From positions 310,001 to 374,000 of the forward strand of contig JADKAJ010000003.1 in NCBI GenBank assembly GCA_016719165.1: a stretch of 64,000 bases of DNA, given 5' to 3'. The notes below the pieces were generated by a model. It did no database searches, was not told where the DNA came from, and was given only the letters and a program-made list of their open reading frames with translations. Each line of letters opens with the position of its first letter. The stretch's first letter is position 1. This stretch comes from Chitinophagaceae bacterium (lineage in GTDB: Bacteria > Bacteroidota > Bacteroidia > Chitinophagales > Chitinophagaceae). The position numbers were made by a program, and so were the translations under genes. This document shows positions 38,258 to 47,609 of the stretch, in pieces.

Positions 38258-38321
38258 CCAGCAAACCGGGGAACTTTACTTTTCGTCTTCATGAAGTGAC
38301 AGGAAAGATCCTGTAGTTTAA

Positions 38322-38345
38322 AACAACTGGTATATACCGGTTGTT
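38322..38345. promoter_or_regulatory. 24-base palindrome in the kup / 38433 divergent region
   Basis: The sequence aacaactggtatataccggt, continuing tgtt, is symmetric apart from one mismatched pair, about the size of a dimeric regulator's operator. A smaller inverted repeat (cagga aaga tcctg, 38300-38312) lies just upstream. The remainder of the 303-base gap 38130-38432 holds the kup promoter and a weak -7 candidate TAACTTTA at 38412 for the plus-strand gene. Confidence 0.35.
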
Positions 38346-38432
38346 GTACATGTAATAGTCAACAAAACTGCATCAACAAAAATACAACAGCCTGTTTTGG
38401 CTGCTAACTTGTAACTTTAATATGGAAAAACT

Positions 38433-39968
38433 ATGTGTACAATGTTTGGTAAAAAATGGATAATTTCTGTACTGGCAATGAGTATGATAATGCCGGCTAC
38501 GGCTCAAAAAATCATTTATTCCGACCCGGATAAGGATGATACCCGCAGGCTGAATTTTGAAATAGTTGGCAAAATAAACGGCAATTTTCTGATCTATAAA
38601 TATGTCAGGAACAAAAGCTGGATCACCGTACTGGATAACGATATGAAGCAATTAGCCCGGGAAGAGCAGGATTATGTTCCGGCTAATGACAGGGTGATAA
38701 ATGTCGATTTTTTCCCATATAGTGATCATGCTTACATGGTCTACCAGTACCAGAAAAGGAATGTTGTCTACTGTATGGCCTCCAGGATCGATGGAAATGG
38801 AAAGAAAACCGGGGATGTGATCGCACTGGACACTACTCATATCGGTTTTGCAGCCAATAACAAAATCTACTCTGTTCTGAGCAGTGAAGACAAAAAAAGA
38901 ATTGGCATATTTAAAATTAATAGCCGAAACAGAAGGCAATATTTAATGACAACATTACTGTTGAATGACAAGCTTGAGTTGCTTAAAAAAAGCCGTATAG
39001 AGATTCCAATGGAAGAGAGGAATGAACACCTCGGCGATTTTAGTCTCGACAATGAAGGCGATATCATATTTTCTAAATTCTTAAGGACCGGCAATGATAA
39101 TATTAGCAGTGCTTCATTCATTATTAAAAAAGCAGCCGAAGATACTTTGATAGTGAAGTCGCTGAATATTGAAAAAACCTGGCTGGATGAGATCCATATA
39201 AAAGTGGATAATTACAATAAACGATATTTTCTATCCTCTTTTTACTACAAAGAGAGAAGAGGGAATATTGACGGCTTTTATTTTTATATCTGGGATAAAG
39301 TAGGCCAGCAGCCAATTGTTGAGAATATTAGTATTTTTTCAGATGAACTTCGGAAAGAGGCCAGGGGCGATGCCAGTATGAAAACCGCTTTTAATGATTA
39401 TTTTATCAGGAACATTATTACCCGCAGAGACGGGGGCTTTATAATAGGCAGTGAAGCGTATTATACTACTTCCCGGTTTAATAGCTGGAACCGGTGGGAT
39501 TACTTGTATGGGTCTCCTTATTTATCACCCGGGTTTAATAATTATTACTATTCTCCGTATTATGATCGTTTCTGGTGGGGAGGCCGATCTGTGAATAACC
39601 AGTCTGTACGCCACCATGCCGACAATATTACAGTACTTTCTTTCAGTAATACCGGGCAGTTGGAGTGGAGTAATGTAATGGGCAAAAGCCAGTTTGATGA
39701 TCAGTCCGACGAACTGCTTTCCTACCAGCTAATGAATACGGGTGGCCAGATCCATTTTCTTTTTAACCAACTGGAAAGAAGATATAATTTATTAACTGAC
39801 TACAGCATTTCACCTGAAGGACAGATGACAAGAAATCCTACATTAAAAAATCTTGACAAAGGATACGAGTTTATGCCAAAATTTGGCAAACAGGTCAGTG
39901 CCAAACAAATGATAATGCCTTGTTTATATCGTAACTATATTTGTTTTGCAAAAATCGATTATAACTAA
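38433..39968 (+). CDS. Secreted protein of unknown function
   Basis: A 511-residue protein with a signal peptide (WIISVLAMSMIMPATAQ). An alternative ATG at 38442 (MFGKKWIIS) would shorten it by three residues and makes an equally good signal. The mature part is beta-rich, with short repeated units around charged turns (NEGDIIFSKF, DGGFIIGSEAYY), reminiscent of a beta-propeller, and a Tyr/Asn-rich stretch near residues 345-390. I recognise no domain and no membrane segment. It is followed 22 bases later by a membrane protein gene on the same strand, so the two may form an operon. Confidence 0.65.
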   Translation: MCTMFGKKWIISVLAMSMIMPATAQKIIYSDPDKDDTRRLNFEIVGKINGNFLIYKYVRNKSWITVLDNDMKQLAREEQDYVPANDRVINVDFFPYSDHAYMVYQYQKRNVVYCMASRIDGNGKKTGDVIALDTTHIGFAANNKIYSVLSSEDKKRIGIFKINSRNRRQYLMTTLLLNDKLELLKKSRIEIPMEERNEHLGDFSLDNEGDIIFSKFLRTGNDNISSASFIIKKAAEDTLIVKSLNIEKTWLDEIHIKVDNYNKRYFLSSFYYKERRGNIDGFYFYIWDKVGQQPIVENISIFSDELRKEARGDASMKTAFNDYFIRNIITRRDGGFIIGSEAYYTTSRFNSWNRWDYLYGSPYLSPGFNNYYYSPYYDRFWWGGRSVNNQSVRHHADNITVLSFSNTGQLEWSNVMGKSQFDDQSDELLSYQLMNTGGQIHFLFNQLERRYNLLTDYSISPEGQMTRNPTLKNLDKGYEFMPKFGKQVSAKQMIMPCLYRNYICFAKIDYN

Positions 39969-39990
39969 CCCGTAATTCTGTCCATTATCT

Positions 39991-40980
39991 GTGATTGGCA
40001 TATTTAAACAGAAAAACCCGGCCAACATTATCCTGCTGTTTGTCTTTGGAGTGTTGATTAAACTTCCCATGTTCATGCATCCGCATATCAGCGAGGCAAG
40101 GGAAGGAGACGGCATTCTTTTTAAAGGGATACTGACAATGCTGCAATCTGCCGGAAAGTCAACGCCGCTTATTTATCCCTTGCTGGCATATACCTTGCTG
40201 TTTTTACAGGCAATCATCCTGACCCGGTTTATGGCTGCACAAAGAATGATGAGCAAATCCACATATTTTCCGGGTATGGCATACCTGCTTATTACTTCTT
40301 TATTTCCGGAGTGGAATTATTTTACTGCACCGTTGATTGTAAATACAATTTTACTACTGGTACTTTCAGGTCTGTTTAATACGTATAATCATAAAAGTGC
40401 AAAAGGAGCGATCTTTAATATCGGTCTTGGTTTAGGCATTGCATCATTTCTTTTTTTCCCTTCCCTTACTTTTATCATTTGGATTCTACTGGCTTTGATG
40501 GTGATGAGGCCATTCAGAATTAATGAATTGTTACTTTGCCTGTTGGGTATTACCGCCCCTTTTTATTTTTATGCAGTGTACCTGTTTATTACCGACCAGT
40601 GGAGTTGGCAAAATATATGGCCACAGTTTACTTTTCATCTTCCCCGACTGCAGCAATCTGCCTGGCTCGCCGGCAGTGTTTTTTTATTGACAGTACCTTT
40701 TTTGATGGGAGGGTATTATGTACAGGATAACCTGCGTAAAATGCTGATTCAGGTGCGTAAAGGCTGGAGTTTGCTACTGTTATACCTGTTAGGGGCGTTG
40801 TTGGTTCCTTTTGTCAATAATAGTGCAACTTTTGAAAATTGGGTAATGGCAGCAATCCCTTTTGCGGCTTTTCATGCCTGCACTTACTTATATTCCAATC
40901 TCCGGATCATACCAAATTTGATCTTCTGGTTATCAGTAGCACTTGTGCTGGCTTTCCAGTATACTGGTCCTGGCTGGTAG
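39991..40980 (+). CDS. Multi-spanning membrane protein (DUF6427-like)
   Basis: A 329-residue inner-membrane protein with about nine or ten hydrophobic segments and few charged residues. The N terminus MIGIFKQKNPANIILLFVFG matches my recollection of the DUF6427 family of Bacteroidota. The start is a GTG at 39991. No function is known. It lies directly downstream of the secreted 511-residue protein gene and 132 bases before purQ, which has its own promoter candidate. Confidence 0.7.
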   Translation: MIGIFKQKNPANIILLFVFGVLIKLPMFMHPHISEAREGDGILFKGILTMLQSAGKSTPLIYPLLAYTLLFLQAIILTRFMAAQRMMSKSTYFPGMAYLLITSLFPEWNYFTAPLIVNTILLLVLSGLFNTYNHKSAKGAIFNIGLGLGIASFLFFPSLTFIIWILLALMVMRPFRINELLLCLLGITAPFYFYAVYLFITDQWSWQNIWPQFTFHLPRLQQSAWLAGSVFLLTVPFLMGGYYVQDNLRKMLIQVRKGWSLLLLYLLGALLVPFVNNSATFENWVMAAIPFAAFHACTYLYSNLRIIPNLIFWLSVALVLAFQYTGPGW

Positions 40981-41080
40981 TCAAAAGGATGCAAGCCACT
41001 GGCTATTTGCAGGTATACTTTATCCCGGGTATTTCAGGTTCTAAGTCGTAGCTTATGGAGGGCAGCCTTTCTTAAAATCT

Positions 41081-41088
41081 TATATTTG
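41081..41088 (+). promoter_or_regulatory. Candidate promoter of purQ (TATATTTG)
   Basis: Exact match to TAnnTTTG, ending 24 bases before the purQ ATG. No obvious TTG or TTTG is seen 19-21 bases upstream. Confidence 0.5.
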
Positions 41089-41112
41089 CTTTTTCTTATT
41101 TAATATTCCTTT

Positions 41113-41784
41113 ATGAAATTTGGTGTTGTAGTTTTTCCAGGCTCTAATTGCGATAGAGATATGTATGATGCTTTGAGTCATGATCTTGGACAGGAGGTGT
41201 CAATGCTATGGCATAAGGATAAAGATTTAAGTAAATTCAATACGGAAGATTGCATCATCCTTCCCGGTGGTTTTTCGTATGGGGATTACCTCAGATGTGG
41301 TGCTATTGCCCGTTTCAGCCCGATGATGCAGAGTGTGATCGAGTTTGCCAATGCTGGTGGTAAAGTGTTTGGAGTTTGTAATGGTTTTCAGATCCTTTGC
41401 GAATCACATCTTTTGCCGGGTGCTTTATTACGGAATGCCAACCAGCAATTTGTATGTAAGAATGTATTTATCACGAACGAAACTGGTAAAACGTATAAGA
41501 TCCCGGTAGCACATGGTGAAGGCCGGTACTATGCGGATGAAAAAACATTGGATCAACTGGAGGCTAATGGCCAGGTAATATTTTATTACTGTGATGAAAA
41601 TGGCAATAAAACAACTGAAGCAAATCCTAACGGAGCCATCCGTAATATCGCCGGTATTTGCAATGCGAACCGGAATGTATTTGGGATGATGCCGCACCCG
41701 GAGAGAGCCTGCTCTCCCGTTTTGGGCAATACAGACGGGCAGGAAATAATAAAAAGCCTGCTGATGGCGGAGCAACTTGTTTAG
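41113..41784 (+). CDS. purQ: Phosphoribosylformylglycinamidine synthase glutaminase subunit PurQ
   Basis: The class I glutamine amidotransferase subunit that supplies ammonia for the fourth step of purine synthesis. The catalytic cysteine is Cys89 in FGVCNGFQ, with His195 and Glu197 in PHPERA. At 223 residues it has the usual length for the small PurQ of the three-part PurS-PurL-PurQ enzyme, so the organism probably has separate PurS and small PurL genes elsewhere; neither is in this window. Confidence 0.96.
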   Translation: MKFGVVVFPGSNCDRDMYDALSHDLGQEVSMLWHKDKDLSKFNTEDCIILPGGFSYGDYLRCGAIARFSPMMQSVIEFANAGGKVFGVCNGFQILCESHLLPGALLRNANQQFVCKNVFITNETGKTYKIPVAHGEGRYYADEKTLDQLEANGQVIFYYCDENGNKTTEANPNGAIRNIAGICNANRNVFGMMPHPERACSPVLGNTDGQEIIKSLLMAEQLV

Positions 41785-41936
41785 TCTCAGGTGCATCTTG
41801 TCATTGCTCGACCGGCGTTTGTCACTTTTATCACATTCCGGACTAAACCAGAAGGTTACTTTTGGGGCAGAGATTTTAACAGATTGAGTAAAGAAAAAGC
41901 AGGATTTTTGTACCCAGATAATTTAAACAATTGAGA

Positions 41937-42389
41937 ATGAAAAGATTTTTAGTCACGGTATTGATTTTTGCAACAGCTTTTACTGTTCAGGCCCAGTTAA
42001 ACCCGATCTCATGGACATTTACAGCTAAGAAAATTGCTGATAAGACGTTTGAGATTCAAATGAAAGCCACTATCCAGAATAAATGGCACTTGTATTCCCA
42101 GGCACAGCCGGCTGATGCCATAGCTATTCCTACAACATTTACATTCAATCCCAATCCCCTGTTTACACTCGAAGGAAAAGTAAAAGAAGTCGGAAAGCTT
42201 GAGAAATACCATGACAAAACACTGGATGTGTCCGCTAACCAGTATTCCAATACCGTAACTTTTATACAAACCATTAAATTAAAGGCGAATGTAAAAACCA
42301 GCATGACCGGTAATGTGGAATACCAGACCTGTGATGATGAAAAGTGTTTGCCGCCAAAAACAGTTCCCTTTACGATCGCAATCAAATAA
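41937..42389 (+). CDS. Periplasmic DsbD N-terminal-domain protein with redox cysteines
   Basis: A 150-residue exported protein (signal peptide ending VQAQ) that corresponds to the N-terminal periplasmic domain of DsbD as a stand-alone protein. It keeps the redox pair Cys132 and Cys137 in TCDDEKCLPP, the motif by which this domain passes electrons to periplasmic partners. I start at the ATG 41937 rather than the TTG at 41931. It is 63 bases upstream of the full DsbD gene, whose own N-domain has lost these cysteines, so this protein probably serves as the electron-relay module. Confidence 0.88.
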   Translation: MKRFLVTVLIFATAFTVQAQLNPISWTFTAKKIADKTFEIQMKATIQNKWHLYSQAQPADAIAIPTTFTFNPNPLFTLEGKVKEVGKLEKYHDKTLDVSANQYSNTVTFIQTIKLKANVKTSMTGNVEYQTCDDEKCLPPKTVPFTIAIK

Positions 42390-42452
42390 ATAGTGAATTA
42401 ATATTTTTGATATTAATAACGGGTTCTCTTAAAGAACTCGTTTATTTTTTAA

Positions 42453-44420
42453 ATGTATGCTGCTATGCTCCGCTATTTAAAACCAATAACTGCCTTTTTC
42501 CCTATACTTTTTTCGGTACTTATTTCTGTTGCTCAGGATTCTTCTGCTATTAAAGGCTGGGCCGTTGAAAGTAAAAAATTGGTAGACGGAAAATATGAGC
42601 TCTTGTTTACAGTACCAGTTACAGATGGTTGGCAATTGTATGCTCCTAACCAGGTACTGCTGGATGTTAAAACAACCGAGTTGAAATTCTCTGATTCAAG
42701 TATTGCGCAGGAAGGTGAATTTATATTGGGAAGTGAACCCGGCAAGATTAATAGTGCCATATTTGAGACATCCGTAAGTGTATTTGAAAGTAGTGCTTCC
42801 TGGAAAGCGATCATTGCTATTAATGGAACAGTTCCGGCAAAATTGCAGGGTACCTTATTTTATACTTATGGTAAGAATGATGAGTTCTATCCATCAAACC
42901 CTTATTCCTTCACAGTTACTATGGAAGGAGGGGTAGAAGCAGCCAGCATCAAGATTAATTCGATTGATATTCACAAACCAGTAAACAATTGCGGCGATGA
43001 TGGTACAAAAAATAAAAGCCTGCTTACTATTTTCTTTTTAGGATTACTGGGTGGCCTTATTGCATTGCTTACTCCCTGTGTTTTTCCAATGATCCCCGTT
43101 ACTGTTACCTTCTTTACCAAAAAGTCTACTGATAAAAAGAAAGGGATTACTAATGCCATTCTGTATGGACTTTTTATTTTTCTGATTTACATCCTTATTA
43201 CTCTTCCTTTCCATGTTGCCGGTAAAGCGATAAGTCCTGAAATATTCAATAATATATCAACCAATGTCTGGCTCAATCTTATCTTTTTTGCCATTTTCGT
43301 TTTTTTCGCTTTATCATTTTTTGGTCTTTTTGAAATTGGTCTTCCTGCAGGATTGGCTAACAAAATGGATTCCAAATCTGGTCTTGGAAATTTAGGTGGG
43401 ATCTTCTTTATGGCAGCTACACTGGCCATTGTATCATTTTCATGTACAGGCCCAATTTTAGGAACATTACTCGTCGGCGTTGCCGACCAGGGTGCCTGGC
43501 CGCTTACTGTTGGTGCAGCAGGTTTTGGTATAGCTCTTGGCTTACCTTTCGCTTTGTTTGCCATGTTTCCGCATTGGTTACAATCGTTGCCGAAATCTGG
43601 TGGATGGATGACAGATGTGAAAGTGGTTTTGGGTTTCCTGGAGCTGGCTTTAGCCGTGAAATTCCTATCAAATGCTGACCTGGTTAAGCAATGGGGCTTA
43701 TTGAAAAGGGAAGTATTTATTGGTCTCTGGGTGCTGATAGGAATCCTCACCGTTTTATATCTCCTGGGCAAAATTCGTTTATCACACAGTTCGCCGGTAA
43801 AGAAATTTTCATTTATACGAATTGCTTTTATAATTCTGTTTACGGCAATAACAATTTACCTGTTACCGGGTCTTACCAATACAAAATGGGCTGATCTGAA
43901 ACTGATCAGTGGTTTCCCTCCGCCAAGAACATATAGCTTATTTACGATTGACAAAAGTAAAACAGGACTTTTCGAACCCATGCACAATGATTATGCAGGT
44001 GCATTGGAACGGGCCAAAACCGAGAATAAACCGGTGTTGATTGACTTCACCGGTTGGGCCTGTGTGAACTGCCGTCGTATGGAAGAAAAAGTATGGCCCG
44101 ATAAAACCGTTGATAGTCTGATGCGAAATGAATTTGTCGTGGTCTCCTTATATGTGGATGAAAGAAAGAATTTACCACTGGCAGAACAAACAGTGGAACT
44201 GTTGGCTAACGGAACAGAAAAATCAATTGTAACTGTTGGCGATAAATGGTCCACATTCCAGATTGAAAATTTTGGTGCCACATCTCAGCCGCAGTATGCA
44301 ATTATCAGCCCGGATCAGGAGGCTATGACAAAAACAAAATTTTATACTCCCGATGCTGACGAATTTATTAAATGGCTGGAATGTGGTCTGGATGCATTTA
44401 AGAAAAGTAAAAAGCAGTAG
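42453..44420 (+). CDS. dsbD: Thiol:disulfide interchange protein DsbD
   Basis: Carries electrons from cytoplasmic thioredoxin across the inner membrane to periplasmic thiol proteins. The 655-residue protein has a signal peptide, an N-terminal beta domain (about 30-160), a membrane domain (about 188-470) with Cys209 in TPCVFP and Cys331 in FSCTGP, and a C-terminal thioredoxin-like domain with Cys537 and Cys540 in ACVNCRR. The N-domain lacks the expected cysteine pair: the matching stretch reads YTYGKNDEFYPSNPY. The preceding gene encodes an N-domain that still has the pair. The start could also be the ATG four codons later. Confidence 0.93.
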   Translation: MYAAMLRYLKPITAFFPILFSVLISVAQDSSAIKGWAVESKKLVDGKYELLFTVPVTDGWQLYAPNQVLLDVKTTELKFSDSSIAQEGEFILGSEPGKINSAIFETSVSVFESSASWKAIIAINGTVPAKLQGTLFYTYGKNDEFYPSNPYSFTVTMEGGVEAASIKINSIDIHKPVNNCGDDGTKNKSLLTIFFLGLLGGLIALLTPCVFPMIPVTVTFFTKKSTDKKKGITNAILYGLFIFLIYILITLPFHVAGKAISPEIFNNISTNVWLNLIFFAIFVFFALSFFGLFEIGLPAGLANKMDSKSGLGNLGGIFFMAATLAIVSFSCTGPILGTLLVGVADQGAWPLTVGAAGFGIALGLPFALFAMFPHWLQSLPKSGGWMTDVKVVLGFLELALAVKFLSNADLVKQWGLLKREVFIGLWVLIGILTVLYLLGKIRLSHSSPVKKFSFIRIAFIILFTAITIYLLPGLTNTKWADLKLISGFPPPRTYSLFTIDKSKTGLFEPMHNDYAGALERAKTENKPVLIDFTGWACVNCRRMEEKVWPDKTVDSLMRNEFVVVSLYVDERKNLPLAEQTVELLANGTEKSIVTVGDKWSTFQIENFGATSQPQYAIISPDQEAMTKTKFYTPDADEFIKWLECGLDAFKKSKKQ

Positions 44421-44438
44421 CTATTATTATTAAAAAAG

Positions 44439-44572
44439 AAGAGGCTGTCTCAAATGCTCCAATCAATGTCATATTGAGCAAAGCCGAAATATGACATTGA
44501 TTGGTAAACAAATTTGTACGCATTTCGATATGCTCAATGTGACAAGTTTGTTTGCTTTTGAGACTGCCTCTT
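44439..44572. repeat. 134-base complex inverted repeat, probable bidirectional terminator
   Basis: Outer arms of 16 bases (aagaggctgtctcaaa at 44439-44454, tttgagactgcctctt at 44557-44572) match with one mismatch. Inside, ccaatcaatgtcatatt (44459-44475) and aatatgacattgattgg (44488-44504) are perfect 17-base complements, and a further segment (atttcgatatgctcaatgtgac, 44522-44543) can pair with the same region in an alternative fold. It fills the gap between the convergent dsbD and nuclease genes. The nested structure suggests a dispersed repeat acting as a terminator. Confidence 0.8.
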
Positions 44573-44577
44573 ATTTT

Positions 44578-45801
44578 TTACAAATGAATTAGTTTAATAA
44601 CCGTTCTATATTGTTTTGTTTCCACCTGCAGGAAATACATACCTTTTGAAATATCCGGGAATGAAGGCTGGAAAGAAGATCCGGCTGGCATCATGCCATA
44701 CAATTGAGAGCTGATAACCTGCCCTTGCATATTGATAAGCCTGATCTGAACATTATTCAATGATTTTGTTGCAGTAATAGTGACAGTTTGATTGAAAGGA
44801 TTGGGTGAAACCCTGATCCCAAATTCAGTTGGATTAATTACCGGCAAGCCTGTAATAATACCTGCGAGACTATATTTTGAAAAAACAGGGTAGTGGTCCG
44901 AAGTATTGTGGGCTGTAACATAATTCGGGACAACAGTTGTTACATCTGTTCTTATCTGCGCCGAATTAAGAACATAATAGGCTACTACTTCATTGGAGAT
45001 GGCATGATTATCTACAACATTAGGAAAGTTTATCATACTGGTCTGCCCCGCCTGGCCTAGTGGTAAGGTGATAGATTTATAATGATCTGCATCAGTAGAA
45101 TCTGCAACAATTGGCTGGTAAGAGGATTGTGGTCCCGATCCGATGGATATGGTTTGAGTCAGCGCATCATTATAGTCCCCGATGATCATAACATTGGCAG
45201 TGGAAAAAGAAGCATCCAGTGTATCTTTCAACTCCTGGGCCCCGGCCAACCGCCTGTTATAATCAGATGCCGTTGACCCGGCTTTGCCATGTATCAAAAT
45301 GAAATGGACCGTTTTTGTTATTCCATTTATTGTAACATCCGCTTTCATCAGGAAAGGCAGCCTCCCATTTGCCCAGTTAGAAACAGCAGTTGGGCTATTC
45401 AGCATCATTCCCCTGGTGTTAATATTGCTGAATAAGTCTTTCTTGTACAAGAAAGCCAACTTCTGGCTTTGTCTCCAGCCATTGGTACCAATCGGGCCAT
45501 CAGTACTGTATGGCGCAATTATGTATTCAAAATTTGTTCCTAAAGAGTCTCTTAATTTTCTGAGGTGTACAGTGTCTACTATTTCAACCAGGCCATAAAT
45601 GTCGGCGTCAAAGTAGCGCATGATTTTTTTTGCATTGGCTTCCTGCAGGTCTTTATCCGGAGGTCCGCTGTTATAGGGGGCGCCAAAGAATTCAAGATTC
45701 CAGCTAACTACGTCAAGTGTAGTGGTACTGCTCTGTGCTTTTAATTTTTCTGCTGTGACAACCAGAATTACCAGGAATAAAAAGAGTAAATTTTTTTTCA
45801 T
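44578..45801 (-). CDS. Secreted endonuclease/exonuclease/phosphatase-family protein with T9SS sorting domain
   Basis: A 407-residue secreted hydrolase of the DNase I-like superfamily. After a signal peptide (ending KAQ) come VVSWNLEFFG, the catalytic Glu in YGLVEIVD, the IGDYND motif and SDHYPVF, in the order expected for an active metal-dependent phosphoesterase. The last 75 or so residues (ISPNPFNQTVTI to KLIHL) form a type A C-terminal sorting domain of the type IX secretion system, so it should be exported to the cell surface or medium. DNA, RNA or another phosphodiester may be the substrate. Confidence 0.88.
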   Translation of the reverse strand: MKKNLLFLFLVILVVTAEKLKAQSSTTTLDVVSWNLEFFGAPYNSGPPDKDLQEANAKKIMRYFDADIYGLVEIVDTVHLRKLRDSLGTNFEYIIAPYSTDGPIGTNGWRQSQKLAFLYKKDLFSNINTRGMMLNSPTAVSNWANGRLPFLMKADVTINGITKTVHFILIHGKAGSTASDYNRRLAGAQELKDTLDASFSTANVMIIGDYNDALTQTISIGSGPQSSYQPIVADSTDADHYKSITLPLGQAGQTSMINFPNVVDNHAISNEVVAYYVLNSAQIRTDVTTVVPNYVTAHNTSDHYPVFSKYSLAGIITGLPVINPTEFGIRVSPNPFNQTVTITATKSLNNVQIRLINMQGQVISSQLYGMMPAGSSFQPSFPDISKGMYFLQVETKQYRTVIKLIHL

Positions 45802-45818
45802 GTTCTCATTTTCGTAGA

Positions 45819-45826
45819 CAAATGTA
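45819..45826 (-). promoter_or_regulatory. Candidate promoter of the secreted nuclease gene (TACATTTG)
   Basis: Minus-strand TACATTTG, an exact TAnnTTTG match, ending 17 bases before the ATG at 45801. The short gap after recJ (69 bases) shows no terminator. Confidence 0.5.
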
Positions 45827-45870
45827 AGGGAGAAAAATAAGGTTAAGTCAGGCTATTATGAAAAGAACTG

Positions 45871-47571
45871 TCACGGTTGTGTTGACTGTAAATCAATAAC
45901 TTTCAGTTGCAGCGATTTGGTCTCATTCCATTCGTTTTCATCAATTGTATACACGATATCTATTGGCTGCTGGTTATCCAAAAGGCGAAATTTACCAGCC
46001 ATCCCAAAGCCAATTCCATTCATGATAAAATTGTCTTCCCGCAGGGAAAATCGTATATGTTCTTCTTTTACAATTTTTGAATAACCGGAATTAATAACAT
46101 TCCTGGTGATGAATACCGGGCGGAGATTCTCCGGTCCGTATGGTTCCATCTGGCAAATGATATCGTAGAATGTTTGTTTGATGTCTTTTAATGAAATTTC
46201 TGCATCAATAATGATTTCCGGAATTAGCAGTTCCGGTTGAATAGTGGATGATACGATCTCTTCGAATTTTTCCCGGAAAGCATCCACTTTTTCTAATTCT
46301 AACGTCATGCCAGCCGCTGCAAAATGGCCACCATAGCCAAGCAAGTGTTCCCTGCAGGCATGGATAGCTTCATACAAATTAAAACCGGGAACACTCCTTG
46401 CACTGCCCGCCGCATATTCGCCGGACTGTGTAAGCACAATAGTTGGACGATAATGATGTTCTATTAACCGGGACGCAACTATCCCAACCACTCCTTTATG
46501 CCAATGAGGTTGAAAAACTAGAGTTGACTTTCTTTTTATCCATTCTTCTTTTCCATGTATTAGAGCTAACGCTTCCTCTGTTATGCTTTTATCAGCTTCC
46601 TTTCTGTCGGTGTTATCACTATGCAGCTGTTCAGCATATAGTAGGGCCTCCTCTTCTGTGTTCGCTACAAACATCTGTACAGCCTTTCTGGCATCATCCA
46701 TCCTGCCGGCAGCATTTACTCTTGGCGCAATCATAAATACCAGGTTGGTAATATGGAGGTCCTTTACCAGGCCGCTTAATTTTGATAAAGCCCTGATGCC
46801 GTAATTTGGATTTTTATTTGCCTTTATCAAGCCATGGAAAGCTAATATCCTGTTTTCCCCGGCAACAGGTACTATGTCTGCTGCAATTGCAGTCGCCAGG
46901 AGATCAAGATATTCGAATGCTGCATTTTCAGGCAGTTGCATTTTTTCTGACAGGGCGCACATAAGCTTAAAGCCGACTCCACAACCGCAAAGTTCTTTAA
47001 AAGGATAATTACAGTCTTTTTGTTTTGGATTAAGAATTGCAACAGCAGGTGGTAATATTTCATCAGGTAAATGGTGATCGCAAACAATAAAATCTATAGC
47101 CAGTTCTTTTGCATAACCGATTAAGTCTGCTGACTTAATACCACAATCAAGAGAAATAATTAAAGAAAACCCATTTGCTTTCGCAAAATCAATTCCCGCC
47201 TTACTGATGCCATAACCTTCCCGGTAACGGTGGGGGATGTAAAAATCAAGGTTGGAGTGAATCTTCTTAAGAAACTGGTACATACTGGCAACGGCAGTTG
47301 TTCCGTCTACATCATAGTCTCCAAAAACAAGAATTTTTTCCTTTAGGTTAACTGCCCTGGTAACCCGTTCCACAGCTTTATCCATATCCTTCATCAGCCA
47401 CGGGCTATGCAATGCCGTTAGTTGGGGCCGGAAAAAATCTTTTGCCTGCTCAAATGTTTCAATGCCCCGTTGTATCAGAATTTTGCAAATAACCGGATGT
47501 ATTTTCAGTGACTGTTGTAATACATTCACTTTTTGCCGGTCAGCTGTTAATATTTTCCATCTTTTTTGCAT
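45871..47571 (-). CDS. recJ: Single-stranded-DNA-specific exonuclease RecJ
   Basis: A 5'-3' exonuclease acting on single-stranded DNA in recombination and mismatch repair. DHH-family motifs are present: FGDYDVDGTTA, SLDCG and CDHHLPDE, followed by the DHHA1 region (GGHFAAAGMTLE) and an OB-like C-terminal part. I use the ATG at 47571 (MQKRWKIL), 566 residues; the longer frame would begin with a TTG. Length and motif order are typical. It lies 38 bases downstream of the polyprenyl synthase gene and is probably cotranscribed with it. Confidence 0.95.
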   Translation of the reverse strand: MQKRWKILTADRQKVNVLQQSLKIHPVICKILIQRGIETFEQAKDFFRPQLTALHSPWLMKDMDKAVERVTRAVNLKEKILVFGDYDVDGTTAVASMYQFLKKIHSNLDFYIPHRYREGYGISKAGIDFAKANGFSLIISLDCGIKSADLIGYAKELAIDFIVCDHHLPDEILPPAVAILNPKQKDCNYPFKELCGCGVGFKLMCALSEKMQLPENAAFEYLDLLATAIAADIVPVAGENRILAFHGLIKANKNPNYGIRALSKLSGLVKDLHITNLVFMIAPRVNAAGRMDDARKAVQMFVANTEEEALLYAEQLHSDNTDRKEADKSITEEALALIHGKEEWIKRKSTLVFQPHWHKGVVGIVASRLIEHHYRPTIVLTQSGEYAAGSARSVPGFNLYEAIHACREHLLGYGGHFAAAGMTLELEKVDAFREKFEEIVSSTIQPELLIPEIIIDAEISLKDIKQTFYDIICQMEPYGPENLRPVFITRNVINSGYSKIVKEEHIRFSLREDNFIMNGIGFGMAGKFRLLDNQQPIDIVYTIDENEWNETKSLQLKVIDLQSTQP

Positions 47572-47609
47572 TACCAATCAATGATGAATTATATGTTTAG
47601 GGTAAAAAA

